From positions 58,899 through 122,898 of the forward strand of contig JAZUOG010000072.1 of assembly GCA_045604545.1 (NCBI GenBank): 64,000 nt of DNA, in the 5' to 3' direction. The stretch is from RGIG1959 sp045604545. Lineage in GTDB: Bacteria > Bacillota > Clostridia > Oscillospirales > Acutalibacteraceae. The position numbers were made by a program, and so were the translations under genes. Shown in pieces: positions 43,441 to 51,793 of the stretch; the first letter of the stretch is position 1; each line of letters starts with the position of its first letter. The notes under the pieces were generated by a model. That model did not search any database. It saw only the letters and a program-made list of their open reading frames with translations, and had not been told where the DNA came from.

Positions 43441-43938
43441 ATGGCCACCGAATCCATCAAAGAAATCCAGCACTATCTTCGCACACTGTCGTTTCGGAAT
43501 TCATCCATTATGCCGCTCGTAGTTGACGGCATATACGGACACGATACCGCCAAAGCGGTGTCATCTTTCCAACAGCTGACAGATTTACCTGTCAGCGGTG
43601 AGGTGGATCTTCGCACATGGAACACACTGGTGAACGCATATAACCGCGATCAGTCCGAGCCGCTGTTGCTGGCCCCTTTTTCGGATAAAAACACCGTCAT
43701 CGACAAGACGTCCCCGAAGGACACGATCCTCATTTTGCAAACCCTATTGATGAGTCTTGCTGTAGACAATCCGCGTTTGCCAAGCGGCGTATTTGACGAC
43801 GACACCATACAGCAAATTCAAGTGTTTCAAACCAGCCAACAGTTGCCCGTCACAGGTGTGGTGGATCTTTATACGTGGAATACGATGGCATCTCTATATA
43901 ATGAACGTCGTTTTTTACAGGCCCGTTTTAAGGAGTGA
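43441..43938 (+). CDS. Peptidoglycan-binding-repeat protein
   Basis: 165 residues consisting of two PG_binding_1 modules: the first (about 1-65) with YGHDTAKAVSSFQQLTDLP, the second (about 85-155) with FDDDTIQQIQVFQTSQQLP. No signal peptide and no catalytic domain. It lies 3 bases after the SpoIID-like gene and just before spoVB, and its repeats resemble those of the upstream protein, so duplication and splitting is plausible. It may help hold a complex on the wall. Confidence 0.8.
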   Translation: MATESIKEIQHYLRTLSFRNSSIMPLVVDGIYGHDTAKAVSSFQQLTDLPVSGEVDLRTWNTLVNAYNRDQSEPLLLAPFSDKNTVIDKTSPKDTILILQTLLMSLAVDNPRLPSGVFDDDTIQQIQVFQTSQQLPVTGVVDLYTWNTMASLYNERRFLQARFKE

Positions 43939-43943
43939 GGTGC

Positions 43944-45485
43944 TTGAAAAAACGTCAATTTTTTCAGAATGCTGCCATTATGACGGCAACCTCCCTCCTT
44001 CTTCGCTTAATCGGCATCGTATTTCGTATTTATATCAGCAATCGTGTCGGTGCAGAAGGTATGGGGCTCTATCAACTGATCATTTCTGTATACGTGTTGG
44101 CGGCATCGTTCGCAACAGCAGGACTGTGTACGGCTGTTACAAGGCTTTGTGCCGATGAAATGGTACGCGGAAGCGCTCATTCCGTAAAACGGGTCGTCAA
44201 CATCTGCATCATCATGAGCGTTGTTATCGGGCTGGTTTCTGCGGCGGTAATTATTATCGGCGCAGACGCAATCGCCGGTTTGTTCATCAACGATTCCCGT
44301 GCTGTTCCGGCACTGAAGATCCTCACCTTATCTTTGCCGTTCATGGGAATATCGTCTTGTCTGAGAGGATATTTTGCGGCCAGACGACGCATTACAGGCT
44401 CATCGTTTTCTCAGATTCTGGAGCAAGTCGTTCGTATTGCCGCCATCGGCGTGATGCTCAACCACATGCCCGTTATCACCGCAGAAAAAGCCTGTTTTGC
44501 CATTTTACTCGGGGATACCATCGCAGAAGGAGTGTCGTGTTTCTTCTTGTGTGCTATTTATCATATCGATAAACGCCGTCTGACAAACACCACCGGCATC
44601 GGAAGCGATACATCAACGCTCATCAAGCAAACCGCACATATTGCATTGCCGATCACATCAGGGCGCTATTTGAACAGCGTTCTGCGAACGATTGAAAACA
44701 CTCTTGTGCCACGTGCACTGAATCATTTTACTCATTCTCACTCGTTGTCACTGGCACAATTCGGAAAGTTAAAAGGCATGGCCATGCCACTCATTTTCTT
44801 CCCGTCATCGTTCTTAAACGCCTTTTCGGTACTGCTGATTCCGGAGGTGTCCGAAGCAAAAACCTTACGCGAACATCGGCAACTGACATATACCATCGGT
44901 AGAGCATTTCACATGACGTTGTTATCTTCCTTTTTGATTGCGGGGATATTCTGGATACTGGCGTATCCCATCGGAGAGCTGATCTATCACGACCCGGAAG
45001 TCGGTAATATGATTCGTATTCTGTCCGCTTTGACCCCTGTTATGTACCTGGAAAGTGTCGTTGTCGGTATTTTAAAAGGTCTGGATCAGCAAAGTCATTC
45101 GTTGGTATACAGCGTGCTGGATTCCGTCACAAGAATCGGTATGATCGCCGCATTTACGCCGACTTACGGACTAAACGGATTCTTTGTTGTCATGATCATC
45201 AGCAATCTGCTGACGTGCGCACTGAACACGAATCGTCTGTGTAGGGTAACCGGATTTCATATACAATACGGAAAATGGATCATTCGTCCGACCGCGGCAA
45301 TCATGATAGCGGTATGTGCGGCTTCACAGATACCATGTCCGGTTGATGATAACGCGACGGTTTGTCTCATACACGGTGGGGTGACTTGTTTGGTATACGT
45401 AATACTATTGCCGTTGTTGAGCTGTGTCGATAAACAGGATTTACTGACTTTCAAACCGGTGATAAAAAAACAGTCCCGCTGTTAG
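43944..45485 (+). CDS. spoVB: Stage V sporulation protein B, MATE/MurJ-type lipid flippase
   Basis: 513-residue polytopic membrane protein of the MVF/MATE-like polysaccharide transporter family, with about 13-14 membrane segments. The N-terminus FFQNAAIMTATSLLLRLIG and GIVFRIYISNRVGAEGMGLYQL are characteristic of SpoVB, which moves lipid-linked peptidoglycan precursor for the spore cortex. TTG 43944 is chosen since AAGGAG lies 8 bases upstream; a GTG at 43935 overlaps the preceding stop. It is last in the unit with the peptidoglycan-binding proteins. The stop codon lies within the terminator hairpin. Confidence 0.9.
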   Translation: MKKRQFFQNAAIMTATSLLLRLIGIVFRIYISNRVGAEGMGLYQLIISVYVLAASFATAGLCTAVTRLCADEMVRGSAHSVKRVVNICIIMSVVIGLVSAAVIIIGADAIAGLFINDSRAVPALKILTLSLPFMGISSCLRGYFAARRRITGSSFSQILEQVVRIAAIGVMLNHMPVITAEKACFAILLGDTIAEGVSCFFLCAIYHIDKRRLTNTTGIGSDTSTLIKQTAHIALPITSGRYLNSVLRTIENTLVPRALNHFTHSHSLSLAQFGKLKGMAMPLIFFPSSFLNAFSVLLIPEVSEAKTLREHRQLTYTIGRAFHMTLLSSFLIAGIFWILAYPIGELIYHDPEVGNMIRILSALTPVMYLESVVVGILKGLDQQSHSLVYSVLDSVTRIGMIAAFTPTYGLNGFFVVMIISNLLTCALNTNRLCRVTGFHIQYGKWIIRPTAAIMIAVCAASQIPCPVDDNATVCLIHGGVTCLVYVILLPLLSCVDKQDLLTFKPVIKKQSRC

Positions 45486-45500
45486 CGGGACTGTTTTTTT
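45464..45500. terminator. Bidirectional terminator between spoVB and the his-operon lipoprotein gene
   Basis: 17-bp perfect stem (AAAAAAACAGTCCCGCT with its complement) and a 3-base loop. It overlaps the spoVB stop codon and abuts the stop of the converging gene. Confidence 0.95.
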
Positions 45501-46023
45501 ATCCATATCGCTCTAAAATCAACAACGCCATTTCACGGCAAGTGAGAAGGTTGACATCGGCGTCGTTGTGACCGTCTATCACATAATCAATCGTAAACAT
45601 GACGCCGTCATTGTATACAATCAGATGATTAAAAGACGGACTGAACCAAGCTGACTCGCCGAGATTACGTGCTTCTATCAAATCGGGGTACCACATCGAC
45701 ACGCTTTGCAAAAACACTTCCAGATTCTGCTCCTGAATATCAACGATCACACGCGATGTCATGGAGTCAACAGCATAACTGCTCAGCGTCGCCCCTTGTC
45801 CGGAAACTGTGGGGGCTTGCATAGGAATGCCGATGATGTCGGTAAGCTCTTCAGCGGTCAGAAGATCGCTGATATCATTTTCGATACGCGGAACAGTCGG
45901 TACGGTTGCTCTTGTCGTGGTCGGTGTCACATCTGTTGATTCGGGGGCCTCCGAAGAACAGGAGCAGAAGGTCATCGCCACAATCAACACCATCAAAAAG
46001 GATATCCACTTTATCGTCTTCAT
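45499..46023 (-). CDS. Putative lipoprotein of unknown function, end of his operon
   Basis: 174 residues. The N-terminal signal MKTIKWISFLMVLIVAMTF ends in CSCSSE, a lipoprotein-like cleavage site, followed by a Thr/Pro-rich linker. The remaining 125 residues (DLLTAEELTDIIGIPMQAP onward) are probably one compact alpha/beta domain; the beginning resembles domains in which a metabolic or sporulation lipoprotein binds ligands, but I do not recognise it. ATG 46023 is 8 bases after AAGGAG. It is 19 bases downstream of mtnN, so it is the last gene of that transcript. Confidence 0.7.
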   Translation of the reverse strand: MKTIKWISFLMVLIVAMTFCSCSSEAPESTDVTPTTTRATVPTVPRIENDISDLLTAEELTDIIGIPMQAPTVSGQGATLSSYAVDSMTSRVIVDIQEQNLEVFLQSVSMWYPDLIEARNLGESAWFSPSFNHLIVYNDGVMFTIDYVIDGHNDADVNLLTCREMALLILERYG

Positions 46024-46042
46024 TGTTGTCACTCCTTACTGA

Positions 46043-46756
46043 TCATGAACGCAACATTTGCATAATCACGGCGGCGGCAGTATCCGCCGCATATTGAACA
46101 ACTTGTTCAAAAGACACGGGAGCCGATCCGTCTGCCATATCGGAAATCGTGCGAAGAACCACAAACGGGCAGTTATTCAATGTCGCCACCTGCGCAATTG
46201 CCGCACCTTCCATTTCCGATGCCAACGCGTCAAATTCGGAAGAAATCGCTGTGCGTCGCTCACTCGCCGCCACAAACTCATCGCCTGAAGCGATAACACC
46301 GCAATGACAGGTGTGTTCATCACCGATCACGGCTTTTGCGGCTGTTTCAAGACGACGGACCAAGTCGGCATCCGAAACAAACACGGTCGGTTTTTGAGAA
46401 TCACCGCCGAACGCTTCACCGAGATAGCCTTTGGTGTATCCGAACGGACGAAGGTCAAAGTCGTGCTGAACGAGTTTTGTACCGACAACCACATCAAGCA
46501 CACGCAATTGCGAAGACACACCACCGGCAACACCGATGTTGATCACGACATTCACATGATAGCGGTCGATGAGTTGTTGTGCACACGCCGCCGCATTCAC
46601 CTTGCCGACGCCGCACTTTACCAGCACAACCGAAGCACCGCAAAGTGTACCGCTGTAAAACGTCAAACCTGCATTGGTCTGCGCATGGGTATCGATCATT
46701 TCCGAGTTGAGGAGCGCGATCTCCGAATCCATCGCACCGATAATCCCGTAAATCAT
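46043..46756 (-). CDS. mtnN: 5'-methylthioadenosine/S-adenosylhomocysteine nucleosidase
   Basis: Cleaves adenine from methylthioadenosine and S-adenosylhomocysteine, recycling products of SAM use. 237 residues with the N-terminal YGIIGAMDSEIALL, NIGVAGG, catalytic DEFVAASERR region and MEGAAIAQVA, which contains the Glu that binds ribose, and RTISDMAD with the catalytic Asp. ATG 46756 has AAAGGAGAT upstream. It directly follows hisE with a 16-base gap, so it appears to be carried in the histidine operon. Confidence 0.94.
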   Translation of the reverse strand: MIYGIIGAMDSEIALLNSEMIDTHAQTNAGLTFYSGTLCGASVVLVKCGVGKVNAAACAQQLIDRYHVNVVINIGVAGGVSSQLRVLDVVVGTKLVQHDFDLRPFGYTKGYLGEAFGGDSQKPTVFVSDADLVRRLETAAKAVIGDEHTCHCGVIASGDEFVAASERRTAISSEFDALASEMEGAAIAQVATLNNCPFVVLRTISDMADGSAPVSFEQVVQYAADTAAAVIMQMLRS

Positions 46757-46772
46757 ATGTATCTCCTTTTTA

Positions 46773-47096
46773 TCACGTGTTTTTATCAACACTGTGGAAT
46801 TGCTTGAGATTGCCCGACTTGGTGTGGCGTTCGGTAAGCTTTGCTTCTATGTCGTCGGGAGTAATGTTTTGCATCGCCATCATCACCAGAAGATGATAAG
46901 CAAGATCAGCAATTTCGCCGATCGTTTCGACGTTGTCGCCGTTCTTGGCGGCAATAATGGTTTCGGCACTTTCTTCTCCGACTTTTTTAAGCACCTTGTC
47001 GAGTCCTTGCTCAAACAAATAATGCGTGTAGGATTTTTCGACGGGATTGTCCCGACGATCAATGATCGTATTATACACATCTTGCATACAGCTCAT
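46773..47096 (-). CDS. hisE: Phosphoribosyl-ATP pyrophosphatase HisE
   Basis: Second step of histidine synthesis, hydrolysing PR-ATP to PR-AMP. The 107 residues show the all-alpha MazG-like core: KSYTHYLFEQGLDKVLKKVGEE and AETIIAAKN with the metal-binding acidic residues, then EIADLAYHLLVMM. It is a separate gene, while the next enzyme, HisI, is fused to HisA just upstream. Start ATG 47096 follows AAGGAGG, 12 bases after the hisA-hisI stop. Confidence 0.94.
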   Translation of the reverse strand: MSCMQDVYNTIIDRRDNPVEKSYTHYLFEQGLDKVLKKVGEESAETIIAAKNGDNVETIGEIADLAYHLLVMMAMQNITPDDIEAKLTERHTKSGNLKQFHSVDKNT

Positions 47097-47108
47097 AAAT
47101 GTTCCTCC

Positions 47109-48146
47109 TTAAAGGGTTCTGAAAAAGCAGGAATGGGCACCCGTGTGACAAGCGGCTCCTTTTTGATCAACCTTAACAAGCAGTGTGTCACGGTCGCAAT
47201 CACCGGCGATGGATTTCACATACTGCATATGACCGCTGGTGGCACCTTTGTTCCAGTATTCGTTTCTGGAACGGCTCCAAAACCATGTTGTTCCGCTTTC
47301 CAATGTGCGTTGCAATGAGATCTTGTTCATATATGCCAGCATCAGCACTTCGCCTGTGGATTCTTCTTGTACAACCGTCGGAATCAGCGGGGATTTTTCA
47401 AAATACGCTTCCAAATCCATGCGATCCACCGAAGTCGTCGCTGTTTTCACAGCCTCTTCCAATGATAATGTGCCGCTGTACAGAGATTTGCCGCAGATAG
47501 CACCGTCAAGATGCGCCTCCTTACAAGCGGTTACATCATCAATGGTATGCATACCGCCCGATGCGATCACCTGACACTGAACGGTATTTCTCAGTGCCGT
47601 CAGCTGATCAAGGTTCGGGCCTGTCAGCGTGCCGTCTTTGGAAATATCCGTAAAGATCAATACCTGAACACCGATAGATTCCATTTGTTTGGCAAGCTCC
47701 AGATAGGATACATCGGACACATCAAGCCATCCTTCGGTCGCAACCATACCGTGAAGCGCGTCAATGCCGACAGCGATACGATGACCGTATTCACGGACAG
47801 CCTCTTTGACAAGTGCCGGATTCTTCAGCGCCGCTGAACCGAGAATGCAACGGGAAATACCGTTTTCAAAATAGTACGCAAGCGTCTTCATATCACGAAT
47901 GCCGCCGCCGAGTTCCACCTTTAAACCGCTCTCATGTGCAACCTGAAGGAAAATATCGGCGTTGCGCTTTTCTCCATCTTTCGCACCGTCGAGATCCACC
48001 ATATGGATCCAGTCGGCACCTGCCGCTTTAAAAGACAATGCCGTTTCAAGCGGACTGTCAGCAACACGGTGAACGGTTGCAAAATCACCCTTAAAAAGAC
48101 GAACACATTCTCTGTCTTTGATATCAATAGCGGGTAAAATGATCAT
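47109..48146 (-). CDS. hisA: HisA-HisI fusion: ProFAR isomerase and PR-AMP cyclohydrolase
   Basis: One 345-residue frame carries two enzymes of histidine synthesis. Residues 1 to about 238 are HisA, a TIM barrel with ILPAIDIKDRECVRLFKGD (catalytic Asp8), VELGGGIRD and IFTDISKDGTLTGPN (second Asp). Residues about 245-345 are HisI, with VLMLAYMN, TWFWSRSRNEYW, zinc/metal residues in AGDCDRDTLL and ACHTGAHSCF. In the usual Firmicutes order hisF lies between hisA and hisI; it is missing here, and fusion could follow its loss. Both catalytic sets look complete. Start ATG 48146. Confidence 0.93.
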   Translation of the reverse strand: MIILPAIDIKDRECVRLFKGDFATVHRVADSPLETALSFKAAGADWIHMVDLDGAKDGEKRNADIFLQVAHESGLKVELGGGIRDMKTLAYYFENGISRCILGSAALKNPALVKEAVREYGHRIAVGIDALHGMVATEGWLDVSDVSYLELAKQMESIGVQVLIFTDISKDGTLTGPNLDQLTALRNTVQCQVIASGGMHTIDDVTACKEAHLDGAICGKSLYSGTLSLEEAVKTATTSVDRMDLEAYFEKSPLIPTVVQEESTGEVLMLAYMNKISLQRTLESGTTWFWSRSRNEYWNKGATSGHMQYVKSIAGDCDRDTLLVKVDQKGAACHTGAHSCFFRTL

Positions 48147-48167
48147 AAAGAATACCCCTTTTTTCGG

Positions 48168-48743
48168 TTAATCCAAACTTCCCTTTGTGGAAAGAACGCC
48201 GTCTTTGTACTTTACCGCATCACTCAGCGCATGAGCCGCCGCTTTAAACAGCCCTTCAATCATGTGATGGGTGTTCTGACCGTAAAGCACACGCAAATGA
48301 AGGGTGATGCCGGCATGAAATGCCAACGCTCTGAAGAATTCACACGTCAGACAGGAGTCGTAATCCCCCACCTTTTGCTCGGGAAAACGAGCATCAAAGA
48401 CAAGAAACGGACGTCCGCTGATATCCAGCGACGCAAAACAAAGCGATTCGTCCATCGGCACATAAAATGAGCCAAAGCGTGCGATGTTGCCTTTATCGCC
48501 GAGGGCTTTGGCGATGGCTTGTCCGAGAACAATGCCGGTGTCTTCAACGGTGTGATGACCGTCAACGTGTAAATCGCCCTTGGCGTCTACGGTCAATCCG
48601 ATGCCGGCGTGAACAGCAAACGCTTCGAGCATATGATCAAAAAAGCCGATCCCTGTCTTTACGGATACCGCACCACCGTCAAGATCAACGGCAACAGCAA
48701 TGTCGGTTTCACGGGTACGGCGAGTAACCTCCGCTTGTCTCAT
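48168..48743 (-). CDS. hisB: Imidazoleglycerol-phosphate dehydratase HisB
   Basis: Monofunctional dehydratase of 191 residues converting IGP to imidazole acetol phosphate. Metal-binding motifs are visible: FFDHMLEAFAVHAG, DGHHTVEDTGIVLG, and HHMIEGLFKAAAHAL. No histidinol-phosphatase domain. The start overlaps the hisC stop by ATGA, implying translational coupling. In standard gene order hisH would follow; instead hisA-hisI begins after 21 bases. Confidence 0.96.
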   Translation of the reverse strand: MRQAEVTRRTRETDIAVAVDLDGGAVSVKTGIGFFDHMLEAFAVHAGIGLTVDAKGDLHVDGHHTVEDTGIVLGQAIAKALGDKGNIARFGSFYVPMDESLCFASLDISGRPFLVFDARFPEQKVGDYDSCLTCEFFRALAFHAGITLHLRVLYGQNTHHMIEGLFKAAAHALSDAVKYKDGVLSTKGSLD

Positions 48744-49822
48744 AGTTTCCCCTCCGCTTCCTCGCGGCGATGACGCGCAACCGATTCAATCGCGGCGAGT
48801 ACTTCTTTATTTTCCGATTCTTTTCCTGCAGTGATGCGCAGCCGATTCTGACCAAAGCAACGCACGACAATGCCGAAATCGGCAAGCTCAGCCCAGAAAT
48901 ACGGAGCATCCTCAACTTCAATAAGCACAAAGTTCGTACAACTGTCGTACAACTTTTGGATATACCCTTTTTCAAGCAGTCTTTGGAACCCTGCCGAAAG
49001 CTGTTTTCTCGATTCCACCAACAGATCGATATACACATCTTTGTAAAGCGGATTGGAGAGGGCGATGTTGGCAATTGCCTGCGTTGCCGAGTTGACGTTA
49101 TAAGGAGATTTCGCCGAACGAAGGACCGCTGTAAGCGTCGGATTTGCCACAGCAAAACCAAGCCGGATCGCCGCCATACCGAGTGCTTTGGAAGCCGTAC
49201 GGAGAATGATCAGATTATCATAATCGGCAACCTCGGAAAGAAGCGATTGATCCCAAAAATCCATATAGGCTTCATCAAGAACAATCAACGCATCGGTTTG
49301 CGTGATGATACGACGCACCGCATCGCGATCGATACCTAGAGATGTAGGGTTACAAGGGTTTGAAAAGATAAACACACGGATATTTTCCGCATGAATTGTG
49401 TCAATCACACGATCTACATCGATCGTCAGATCCTCGTTTTTCGGCAACACCACACATGGTGTTTCCGTGATGGAGGTATAAAAACGATACATGGAAAAAT
49501 CGGGACTGAGCGTGAGAACCTTTTCTCCTTTTTGCAGAAACACCGACATGATAAGACCGATCAGCTCGTCGGAACCGTTTCCGGCGGTCACCATGGACGG
49601 ATCCACATCATAAAGCGTTGCAAAAGCACGACACACGTCCGTACAAAGCGGATCGGGATAACGCTGAAAACCAAGTTCGTATACCGCCTCCGCCATCTTT
49701 TCACGATCCGTCTCGGTCGGAAGCAAAAACGATTCGTTCGCATCCAAACGAATGCGATAGGTTCCTTCTACGGGATCATACGGTTCAAGCGATTTTGCCT
49801 TTTCGCACAATTCATAAGACAT
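48740..49822 (-). CDS. hisC: Histidinol-phosphate aminotransferase HisC
   Basis: PLP-dependent aminotransferase of 360 residues. Visible features: LDANESFLLP near the N-terminus, YPDPLC, GNGSDELIGLI, the NPCNPTS motif, DEAYMDFW, and the PLP lysine in RTASKALGMAAIRLG. ATG 49822 (MSYELCEK) has GGGAGGCG upstream; a longer reading overlaps hisD and is not supported. Ends in a 4-base overlap with hisB. Confidence 0.94.
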   Translation of the reverse strand: MSYELCEKAKSLEPYDPVEGTYRIRLDANESFLLPTETDREKMAEAVYELGFQRYPDPLCTDVCRAFATLYDVDPSMVTAGNGSDELIGLIMSVFLQKGEKVLTLSPDFSMYRFYTSITETPCVVLPKNEDLTIDVDRVIDTIHAENIRVFIFSNPCNPTSLGIDRDAVRRIITQTDALIVLDEAYMDFWDQSLLSEVADYDNLIILRTASKALGMAAIRLGFAVANPTLTAVLRSAKSPYNVNSATQAIANIALSNPLYKDVYIDLLVESRKQLSAGFQRLLEKGYIQKLYDSCTNFVLIEVEDAPYFWAELADFGIVVRCFGQNRLRITAGKESENKEVLAAIESVARHRREEAEGKL

Positions 49823-49841
49823 AAAGCTTACGCCTCCCTTC

Positions 49842-51128
49842 TCATTCGAAGCGGACAGCAACCGCATGTGCGTGAGCATCAAGACCTTCGGCATTCGCCA
49901 GTGTCACAATATCGTCACACGCCGCTTCAAGAGCCTCGCGTTTATAGTAAATGAAACTGGATTTTTTGATAAAGCTGTCAACCGAAAGCGGTGAGAAGAA
50001 CCGTGCCGTGGCACCGGTCGGCAACACATGGTTCGGTCCGGCATAATAATCGCCGAGCGGTTCGGGAGCATATTGTCCGAGGAACACGGAACCCGCATTG
50101 TCAAGACGACCGATATACGACATCGGGTCTTCACACATTACCTCAAGATGTTCGGGAGCAAGACGGTTGGCAAATTCCACCGCCTCATTCATATCGCGGC
50201 AGATGATCGCCGCACCGTAGTCGGCAAGAGAGCGTTCGATAATGGTCTTTCTGGACAACGTCTGAATCTGTTTTTCGAGCTCCTTGGCGGTTTCTGCCGC
50301 GACCTGTTCCGACGTGGTGATCAGAATAGACGATGCCAGCATATCATGCTCTGCCTGCGACATCAGGTCTGCTGCAAGATATTTCGGGTTGGCAGTCTCG
50401 TCGGCGAGAATCAAAATCTCACTGGGGCCGGCGATCATGTCAATGTCTACAATACCGTAAGTGAGTCTTTTCGCTGTTGCCACAAAAATATTGCCGGGGC
50501 CAACAATTTTATCCACTTTCGGAACCGTTTGCGTACCGTAGGCGATCGCCGCAACACCCTGAGCACCACCGCAAAGGAACACGCGATCAACGCCCGCGAT
50601 ATACGCCGCCGCCATAACATCGGCGTTGAAACCGCCCGACTTCGGAGGAGGCGTGACCATAATGATTTCTTTAACGCCGGCAATTCGCGCCGGAATGGCA
50701 TTCATAAGGACCGAGCTGGGATAGGCCGCCGTGCCGCCGGGAACGTAAATGCCGACGCGTTCCAGACCGCGAACACGCTGTCCGAGAACAGTGCCGTCCT
50801 CTTTGGTCGTCATCCAACTCTGTTGCAACTGACGCGCATGAAAATCGCGGATATTCTCCGCCGCACGACAAAGCGCATCATAAATCTGTTTGTCGCAGGC
50901 TTTGGCAAGCTCACCGAGCTCGTCACGCTCAATGGCACGAACAGGCATATCCACGCCGTCGAATTTTGCCGTATACTCGCGAACAGCCGCATCACCGCGT
51001 TCACGAACATTGGCGAGAATTTCCGTCACAGCCGCCGTCACCTTTTTGTCCACTTCACCGCTTCGCGCTTCCAGTTGCGCGAGCAGTTCATATTCTGTTT
51101 TGCCGTCAGCTTTAACCGTTGTCAGCAT
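49842..51128 (-). CDS. hisD: Histidinol dehydrogenase HisD
   Basis: Final two oxidations of histidine synthesis, NAD- and zinc-dependent. 428 residues with VPGGTAAYPSSVLMNAIPA, VDRVFLCGGAQGVAAIAYGT, IVGPGNIFVA, the metal/catalytic QAEHDMLASSILIT, and late APEHLEVMCED and GPNHVLPTG. Length and motif order are normal. Start ATG 51128 with AAAGGTG upstream, 31 bases after hisG. Confidence 0.96.
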   Translation of the reverse strand: MLTTVKADGKTEYELLAQLEARSGEVDKKVTAAVTEILANVRERGDAAVREYTAKFDGVDMPVRAIERDELGELAKACDKQIYDALCRAAENIRDFHARQLQQSWMTTKEDGTVLGQRVRGLERVGIYVPGGTAAYPSSVLMNAIPARIAGVKEIIMVTPPPKSGGFNADVMAAAYIAGVDRVFLCGGAQGVAAIAYGTQTVPKVDKIVGPGNIFVATAKRLTYGIVDIDMIAGPSEILILADETANPKYLAADLMSQAEHDMLASSILITTSEQVAAETAKELEKQIQTLSRKTIIERSLADYGAAIICRDMNEAVEFANRLAPEHLEVMCEDPMSYIGRLDNAGSVFLGQYAPEPLGDYYAGPNHVLPTGATARFFSPLSVDSFIKKSSFIYYKREALEAACDDIVTLANAEGLDAHAHAVAVRFE

Positions 51129-51159
51129 TTTATATACATCACCTTTCCGTTTGAGGGCT

Positions 51160-51783
51160 TTACAGCGCTTTCTCCATTGCAGAGACGAGCGAATTGATTT
51201 CGTCCTGACGAAGCTTCATAGCCGCCATATTGACGATCACACGCGCCGAAATCGGCATGACAGAGGTAATAACATCAAGACCGTTTTCCTTGAGAGTCGC
51301 ACCCGTTTCCACAATGTCAACGATGCAATCCGCAAGTCCGATCAAAGGAGCCAGTTCCACAGATCCTTCGATCTTGATGATACGCACATCCATGCCACGA
51401 CGTTCAAAGAATTTTTTGGCGACCGTGGGATACTTGGACGCGACCGTGATTTCCTGATAACCTCCGAAGATATCGGTTTCTTTTGGTGCCGCAACAGCAA
51501 ATCGGCATTTGCCGAAACCGAGGTCGAGAACCTCATAAAAACGTCCGCCGCTCTCAGCAATGGTATCTTTACCGACCACTCCGAGATCACAAACGCCATG
51601 TTCAACATAAGTGATCACATCAGCGGCTTTCGCAAGAACAACTTCGATGCTGTCTCCTACCGGCAAAATAAGTCGGCGGCCTTTGTTTTTGACGACTTCA
51701 GTATCATAACCGAGTTTTTCAAACAATGCTACCGTATCTTTTTCCAAACGCCCTTTTGTCAGAGCGATTCTTAACGGTTTCAT
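51160..51783 (-). CDS. hisG: ATP phosphoribosyltransferase, short form HisG
   Basis: First committed enzyme of histidine synthesis. At 207 residues it is the short HisG(S) lacking the C-terminal regulatory domain, which needs HisZ as partner. IALTKGRLEKDTVALFEKLG begins the sequence; the PRPP loop DIVETGATLKENGL is near 150-163. ATG 51783 has AAGGAGATG upstream. hisZ lies just upstream with a 10-base gap, matching the HisG-HisZ hetero-octamer. Confidence 0.95.
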   Translation of the reverse strand: MKPLRIALTKGRLEKDTVALFEKLGYDTEVVKNKGRRLILPVGDSIEVVLAKAADVITYVEHGVCDLGVVGKDTIAESGGRFYEVLDLGFGKCRFAVAAPKETDIFGGYQEITVASKYPTVAKKFFERRGMDVRIIKIEGSVELAPLIGLADCIVDIVETGATLKENGLDVITSVMPISARVIVNMAAMKLRQDEINSLVSAMEKAL

Positions 51784-51793
51784 AGGCATCTCC

